In this document: positions 57,401-64,000 of the stretch, piece by piece
Layout: the number at the start of each line of letters is the position of its first letter
How positions within the stretch are numbered: the first letter of the stretch is position 1
NCBI RefSeq assembly: GCF_018446385.1
Contig: NC_056006.1
Span: 1,302,001-1,366,000 of the forward strand
Reading direction: 5' to 3'
From: Zingiber officinale
Taxonomy: Eukaryota > Streptophyta > Magnoliopsida > Zingiberales > Zingiberaceae
DNA length: 64,000 nucleotides
The notes under the pieces: model-generated
What the model was told of the DNA's origin: nothing
Database searches by the model: none
What the model saw: only the letters and a program-made list of their open reading frames with translations
Made by a program: the position numbers and the translations under genes

Positions 57401-60400
57401 TGACGCGTCCCATTTTGTTTTTTTTTTTTTTAAGATAATTAAATTTTTGGGACGAATCTCTGGATTCGTCCCAAAATTTGGGACGAATCCAGAAATTCGT
57501 CCCAAACTTTGGGACGAATTCCTGGATTCGTCCCAAACTTTGGGACGAATCCAGGATTCGTCCCAAAACTTAAATTAATTTAAAATAAATTAAATCAAAG
57601 ACCGAAAGCTTATATCTTGACCTAGAGACATCGGAATTTGATGAAACAAGTTTCTATGCGTTCGTATCGTTGCCCTGATCGTAAATATGTCACCATCCAT
57701 ATTTTTTAAATATTATTTTAAGTGATTCAAATTTTTAATACCAAATTAGGTCAAATTGGAATTAAAAAATTCCAAAAAAAATATATTTGTAAAAAATATT
57801 TTTATGTATATATTTACGATAAGGACTATGATACGAATGCATAGAAATTTATTTCATCAAATTCCGATGTCTCTAGGTAGATATTTTTTAATACATATAT
57901 AGGTTGCTATTAACTAAAAAGGTGTTGTGCAGTGAACGGTTGTAAATTAATGTCTGAAAACTTAAATATGGACCTACAGACATCGGAATTTGATGAAAAA
58001 AGTTTCTATGCGTTCGTATCGTTGCCTTGATCGTAAATATGTCACCATCCATATTTTTTAAATATTATTTTAAGTGATTCAAATTTTTAATACCAAATTA
58101 GGTCAAATTGGAATTAAAAAATTCCAAAAATAAATATATTTGGTAAAAAATATTTTTTTGGATATATTTACGATCAAGACAACGATACGAATGCATAGAA
58201 ATTTATTTCATCAAATTCTGATGTCTCTAGGTCCGTATATGACGCGTCCCATTTTGTTTTTTTTTTTTAAGATAATTAAATTTTTGGGACGAATCTCTGG
58301 ATTCGTCCCAAAATATGGGACGAATCCAGAAATTCGTCCCAAACTTTGGGACGAATTCCTGGATTCGTCCCAAATTTTGGGACGAATCCAGGATTCGTCC
58401 CAAATTTTGGGACGAATCCAGGATTCGTCCCAAAACTTAAATTAATTTAAAATAAATTAAATCAAAGACCGAAAGCTTATATCTTGACCTAGAGACATCG
58501 GAATTTGATGAAACAAGTTTCTATGCGTTCGTATCGTTGCCCTGATCGTAAATATGTCACCATCCATATTTTTTAATTAATAATTTAATTTATTTAAATT
58601 TTTCATACCAAATTAGGTCAAATTTGAATAAAAAATTCCAAAAATAAATATATTTGTTAAAAAATATTTTTATGTATATATTTACGATAAGGACTATGAT
58701 ACGAATGCATAGAAATTTATTTCATCAAATTCCGATGTCTCTAGGTAGATATTTTTTAATACATATATAGGTTGCTATTAACTAAAAAGGTGTTGTGCAG
58801 TGAACGGTTGTAAATTAATGTCTGAAAACTTAAATATGGACCTATAGACATCGGAATTTGATGAAAAAAGTTTCTATGCGTTCGTATCGTTGCCTTGATC
58901 GTAAATATGTCACCATCCATATTTTTTAAATATTATTTTAAGTGATTCAAATTTTTAATACCAAATTAGGTCAAATTGGAATTAAAAAATTCCAAAAATA
59001 AATATATTTGGTAAAAAATATTTTTTTGGATATATTTACGATCAGGACAACGATACGAACGCATAGAAATTTATTTCATCAAATTCTGATGTCTCTAGGT
59101 CCGTATATGACGCGTCCCATTTTGTTTTTTTTTTTTAAGATAATTAAATTTTTGGGACGAATCTCTGGATTCGTCCCAAAATTTGGGACGAATCCAGAAA
59201 TTCGTCCCAAACTTTGGGACGAATTCCTGGATTCGTCCCAAATTTTGGGACGAATCCAGGATTCGTCCCAAAACTTAAATTAATTTAAAATAAATTAAAT
59301 CAAAGACCGAAAGCTTATATCTTGACCTAGAGACATCGGAATTTGATGAAACAAGTTTCTATGCGTTTGTATCGTTGCCCTGATCGTAAATATGTCACCA
59401 TCCATATTTTTTAATTAATAATTTAATTTATTTAAATTTTTCATACCAAATTAGGTCAAATTTGAATAAAAAATTCCAAAAATAAATATATTTGTTAAAA
59501 AATATTTTTATGTATATATTTACGATAAGGACTATGATACGAATGCATAGAAATTTATTTCATCAAATTCCGATGTCTCTAGGTAGATATTTTTTAATAC
59601 ATATATAGGTTGCTATTAACTAAAAAGGTGTTGTGCAGTGAACGGTTGTAAATTAATGTCTGAAAACTTAAATATGGACCTACAGACATCGGAATTTGAT
59701 GAAAAAAGTTTCTATGCGTTCGTATCGTTGCCTTGATCGTAAATATGTCACCATCCATATTTTTTAAATATTATTTTAAGTGATTCAAATTTTTAATACC
59801 AAATTAGGTCAAATTGGAATTAAAAAATTCCAAAAATAAATATATTTGGTAAAAAATATTTTTATGGATATATTTACGATCAGGACAATGATACGAACGC
59901 ATAGAAATTTATTTCATCAAATTCTGATGTCTCTAGGTCCGTATATGACGCGTCCCATTTTGTTTTTTTTTTTTAAGATAATTAAATTTTTGGGACGAAT
60001 CCAGAAATTCGTCCCAAACTTTGGGACGAATTCCTGGATTCGTCCCAAATTTTGGGACGAATCCAGGATTCGTCCCAAAACTTAAATTAATTTAAAATAA
60101 ATTAAATCAAAGACCGAAAGCTTATATCTTGACCTAGAGACATCGGAATTTGATGAAACAAGTTTCTATGCGTTCGTATCGTTGCCCTGATCGTAAATAT
60201 GTCACCATCCATATTTTTTAATTAATAATTTAATTTATTTAAATTTTTCATACCAAATTAGGTCAAATTTGAATAAAAAATTCCAAAAATAAATATATTT
60301 GTTAAAAAATATTTTTATGTATATATTTACGATAAGGACTATGATACGAATGCATAGAAATTTATTTCATCAAATTCTGATGTCTCTAGGTAGATATTTT

Positions 60401-62150
60401 TTAATACATATATAGGTTGCTATTAACTAAAAAGGTGTTGTGCAGTGAACGGTTGTAAATTAATGTCTGAAAACTTAAATATGGACCTACAGACATCGGA
60501 ATTTGATGAAAAAAGTTTCTATGCGTTCGTATCGTTGCCTTGATCGTAAATATGTCACCATCCATATTTTTTAAATATTATTTTAAGTGATTCAAATTTT
60601 TAATACCAAATTAGGTCAAATTGGAATTAAAAAATTCCAAAAATAAATATATTTGGTAAAAAATATTTTTTTGGATATATTTACGATCAGGACAATGATA
60701 CGAACGCATAGAAATTTATTTCATCAAATTCTGATGTCTCTAGGTCCGTATATGACGCGTCCCATTTTGTTTTTTTTTTTAAGATAATTAAATTTTTGGG
60801 ACGAATCCAGAAATTCGTCCCAAACTTTGGGACGAATTCCTGGATTCGTCCCAAATTTTGGGACGAATCCAGGATTCGTCCCAAAACTTAAATTAATTTA
60901 AAATAAATTAAATCAAAGACCGAAAGCTTATATCTTAACCTAGAGACATCGGAATTTGATGAAACAAGTTTCTATGCATTCGTATCATTGCCCTGATCGT
61001 AAATATGTCACCATCCATATTTTTTAATTAATAATTTAATTTATTTAAATTTTTCATATCAAATTAGGTCAAATTAGAATTAAAAATTCCAAAAATAAAT
61101 ATATTTGTTAAAAAATATTTTTATGTATATATTTACGATCAGGACTATGATACGAATGCATAGAAATTTATTTCATCAAATTCCGATGCCTCTAGGTCCG
61201 TATATGAGGCGTCCCATTTTGTTTTTTTTTTTTAAGATAATTAAATTTTTGGGACGAATCCTGGATTCGTCCCAAAACTTAAATTAATTTAAAATAAATT
61301 AAATCAAAGACCGAAAGCTTATATCTTGACCTAGAGACATCGGAATTTGATGAAACAAATTTCTATGCGTTCGTATCATTGCCCTGATCATAAATATGTC
61401 ACCATCCATAATTTTTAATTAATAATTTAATTTATTTAAATTTTGTATACCAAATTAGGTAAAATTAGAATTAAAAATTCCAAAAATAAATATATTTGTT
61501 AAAAATTATTTTTATGTATATATTTATGATCAAGACAATGATACGAATGCATAGAAATTTATTTCATCAAATTCCGATGTCTCTAGGTCCGTATATGAGG
61601 CGTCCCATTTTGTTTTTTTTTTAAGATAATTAAATTTTTGGGACGAATCCAGGATTCGTCCCAAAACTTAAATTAATTTAAAATAAATTAAATCAAAGAC
61701 CGAAAGCTTATATCTTGACCTAGAGACATCGGAATTTGATGAAACAAATTTCTATGCGTTCGTATCATTGCCCTGATCATAAATATGTCACCATCCATAA
61801 TTTTTAATTAATAATTTAATTTATTTAAATTTTTTATACCAAATTAGGTAAAATTAGAATTAAAAATTCCAAAAATAAATATATTTGTTAAAAAATATTT
61901 TTATGTATATATTTACGATCAGGACAATAATATGAACGCATAGAAATTTATTTCATCAAATTCCGATGTCTCTAGGTCCGTATATGAGACGTCCCATTTT
62001 GTTTTTTTTTTAAGATAATTAAATTTTTGGGACGAATCCTGGATTCGTCCCAAATTTTGGGACGAATCCAAGATTCGTCCCAAATTTTGGGACGAATCCA
62101 AGATTCGTCCCAAAACTAAATTTAATTTAAATTACATTAAATCAAAGACC
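54411..62150. repeat. Higher-order tandem array of palindromic modules in the CACTA subterminal region
   Basis: The anchor word GACCGAAAGCTT recurs 12 times at 54558, 55042, 55891, 56760, 57600, 58467, 59305, 60112, 60918, 61309, 61698 and 62147. Spacings are 484, 849, 869, 840, 867, 838, 807, 806, 391, 389 and 449. Each ~840-bp unit contains two ~260-bp modules whose ends are inverted repeats of about 75 bases (left CCTAGAGACATCGGAATTTG, right its inverse CAAATTCCGATGTCTCTAGG). One linker type carries GGGACGAATCC hairpins; the other carries GGTTGCTATTAACTAAAAAG. About 19 modules in total. Edge units are half-length, centre units double-length. Confidence 0.9.
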
Positions 62151-62460
62151 GAAAGCTTATATCTTGACCTAGAGACATCGGAATTTGATGAAATAAATTT
62201 CTATGTGTTCGTATCATTGTCCTAATCGTAAATATATCCATAAAAATATTTATTACCAAATATATTTATTTTTGGTATTTTTTAATTGCAATTTGACCTA
62301 ATTTGGTATTATAAATTTGAATCACTTAAAATATTATTTAAAAAATATTCATGGTGACATATTTACGATCAAATTAATGATACGAATGCATAGAAACTTG
62401 TTTTATCAAATTTCGATGTCTCTAGGTCAAGATATAAGCCTTCGATATTTGATTGTCTTT
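62150..62460. repeat. Terminal inverted copy of the array module
   Basis: The last module closes the array as a larger palindrome. The right arm TAGGTCAAGATATAAGCC (62425-62442) is the inverse of the flank CTTATATCTTGACCTA that starts each unit, so the inverted repeat extends beyond the module into its linker. Confidence 0.75.
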
Positions 62461-62479
62461 TTTTAAAAATAATGTCATT

Positions 62480-62810
62480 TTTGGAACAAATCCTGGATTC
62501 GTCCCAGATTTTGGGACGAATCCTGGATTCGTCCCAGAATTTGGGACGAATTCTGAATTCGTCCCAGAATTTGGGACGAATCCAGTATTTGTCCCAAAAT
62601 CTGGGACGAATTCTGAATTCGTTCCAGATTTGGCGACGAATTTAGCAACGAAATGTTCTATTGTTGCAAATTTGAAACAAAACTTTTTTGTTGCAATTTT
62701 CGTTGGTTATTTGGGTCGAAATTTTTTTTCGACCCAAAATTTGTCGCAATTTTGGGACGAATAATTTTCGTTCCAAATATTTGTCCCCAAATATATGTTT
62801 TTTTGTAGTG
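62480..62810. repeat. Right terminal and subterminal repeats of the 17-kb CACTA
   Basis: Repeated GGGACGAATCCTGGATTCG hairpins, then GGGACGAATAATTTTCG, ending TTTTTTTGTAGTG at 62810. Counterpart of 45712-46510. Confidence 0.85.
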
Positions 62811-64000
62811 ATATAAATAGACCGTGTGTTTTGATACATGAATTTTTGAGGCAAATTGAAATTTCATTATTCTTTTATTGCAAAAAACACTTTTTTTTAA
62901 GAAAAAAAAATGGAATTAAGGGGTGCCACTTGTAGTTTTAAGAAATAATTAAAATTAAGATTAGAAGATGGTCTTATTTTATGTTATTATTTTTGGTCCT
63001 TAATAGTAAGGATCTATTTTTTTAACCTAATTTGAGGATGAATTTCTAGGGTGGGGGTGAAGAGGACTAATGGCGGCCTATCCTCAAGCTCTTTCAAGGC
63101 CATGAGTTTGGAGCCGATTTGTGGCCGCAAGAACATGACTATATATGAGCTCATTATCGGTCGTATGGCTAGTTTGCAATTGTGAACTTGTGCCTACAAG
63201 CTCATTTATATTGAAATGCTACAATTATATTTCATCAAAATATTTATATCTATCAACAAAATTTATTTCAATTTTCAAAATTTAGCACAAGAAATTGACA
63301 AATATGAATTGTACAAATTCTCAAACGACAAAATACCAGTAAATATTGATAATACCTTAGAAAGTTCATCGTTAGAACTACCAAACATGACGCTTGCACC
63401 AACGACAAAATGTTATCGATCAAATGCCACAAAATTCTACAATGTTAGGTGATGTCGCGCACTAGTGAAAATTTCTAGTTAGCTCAAGTAACTTGAATTA
63501 TAGAGGTTGAGCTCATTTTGTCTCAAAATGAGAAGTATGGACTTAAACACTACACCATACTAAAAAGCACCAAGTGCCCCAACCTTAGAAAAATTAAAGA
63601 ATTCAGAAAAGAAGAAATTAAAATTGAGCAATAACAAAAATAAAATAAAATGGCATAAATAGTAAGAACAAAGAACCGATAAACTACAACAACAATACAA
63701 GAAGGAAAAATTAAAATGGTACAGATATTAAAAACAAAGAGCAATAAATTGAAGACCAACACAAGAAGCTAAGGAAGAATTGGAATGTCATCCACAGCAA
63801 TAACCTGAGAAAAAAGAATTGGAATGTCATAAACAGAAACAACTAATAGCCACCAAACTCAACACAAGAAAGAATATATTTTTTTCTTTTTCATAAAATC
63901 ATAAACAGCAAGAACTAATAGCCTATACACTCACCAAAGGAAGAGGAGCTGGAATATATGCCACAAACAGCAAGAACTAACTAGTGGAGATAAATGAAGA
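62811..64000. other. Unassigned DNA right of the CACTA element
   Basis: Starts with the ATA target copy. AT-rich, no gene or transposon recognised. A sentence-like repeat of AGAATTGGAATGTCATAAAC / AACAGCAAGAACTAA words occurs three times at 63770-63980, suggesting a short degenerate tandem repeat. Confidence 0.35.

Larger units (their letters stand above)
45712..62810 (-). mobile_element. 17.1-kb CACTA (En/Spm) transposon with TNP2 and TNPA-like genes
   Basis: Complete element with CACTACAAAAAA termini in inverted orientation (45712 and 62810) and a 3-bp target duplication ATA (45709-45711, 62811-62813). Both subterminal regions are filled with direct and inverted GGGACGAATT-type motifs. Both genes read on the minus strand, so the biological 5' end is on the right: expanded subterminal array (54400-62800), transposase leader (about 54400-53900), TNP2-like transposase (53622-49911), TNPA-like gene (49732-48028), short 3' subterminal region (46510-45712). 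The size lies in the range known for plant CACTA elements. The transposase is damaged, so the copy is probably not autonomous. Confidence 0.92.

Noticed and set aside
54287-62113. Many open frames translating as repeats of GRIxDSSQNLGRI or FVPNFGTNPGFVP, resembling repetitive proteins
   Set aside because: They are translations of the GGGACGAAT hairpin repeats, occur on both strands and in several frames, and begin or end with array modules.
54411-62460. Possible centromeric satellite or CRISPR-like array
   Set aside because: The array lies wholly inside a CACTA element with intact ends and target duplication, has no spacer/repeat pattern, and the sequence is plant nuclear DNA.
63216-63452. 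78-codon plus-strand frame right of the CACTA element
   Set aside because: AT-rich sequence, no family resemblance, no supporting context.

Overview
This 64 kb window is nuclear DNA of a flowering plant, most likely a monocot. The evidence is spliceosomal introns with GT..AG ends, plant-specific transposon families (Ty1/copia with initiator-Met-tRNA primer sites, CACTA elements with TNP2 transposase, a PIF/Harbinger-like MITE) and one plant-only gene family (AHL) whose coding region is far more GC-rich than its AT-rich surroundings, as in commelinid monocots. I cannot name the species from sequence alone; a Zingiberales-type genome is a guess. Only one gene looks like an ordinary host gene: an intronless AT-hook/PPC DNA-binding protein at 10080-10916. 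Nearly everything else is transposable elements nested in one another.

Layout. 1-7114: minus-strand copia-like gag remnant and its LTR (family B), split by a complete gag-only element (A1, 2012-5725, 5-bp target duplication CTAGT) and by a minus-strand solo LTR (5770-6711, duplication AATTG). 7115-8795: decayed LTR-like DNA with short degenerate repeats. 8796-11284: the AHL gene and its flanks. 11285-16188: LTR debris and a second gag-only element (A2). 16190-42064: one very decayed minus-strand copia element (U). It is split by an S-family retrotransposon (19102-36205), which in turn holds an A-family LTR fragment, a minus-strand copia with about 2.2-kb LTRs (T, 20266-31973), and inside T's reverse transcriptase a 2.7-kb solo LTR (23354-26095, duplication TCCAC). 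U's gag is also split by a Pack-CACTA element (36734-41776, duplication ATG). 42065-45711: further LTR debris and a Harbinger-like MITE. 45712-62810: a 17.1-kb CACTA element (duplication ATA). 62811-64000: nothing recognised.

Highlights. The 5-kb Pack-CACTA has no transposase but carries intron-containing pieces of four unrelated host genes, all on the minus strand: a WAT1/EamA transporter, a BTB-NPH3 protein, a plastid-type trigger-factor-domain protein and an F-box/LRR protein. The last two are fused out of frame. The 17-kb CACTA element carries a TNP2 transposase gene broken by a nonsense codon and two frameshifts. Beside it is an apparently intact six-exon Transposase_24 (TNPA-like) gene. 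One subterminal region has grown into an array of roughly 7.7 kb in which about 260-bp palindromic modules form about 840-bp higher-order repeats alternating with hairpins of a GGGACGAAT motif.

The nesting was reconstructed by reading. At three insertion points, removing the insert plus one target-site copy rejoins the interrupted reading frame exactly, which makes the order of insertions well supported. Divergence values, copy numbers elsewhere in the genome and expression cannot be judged from this window.
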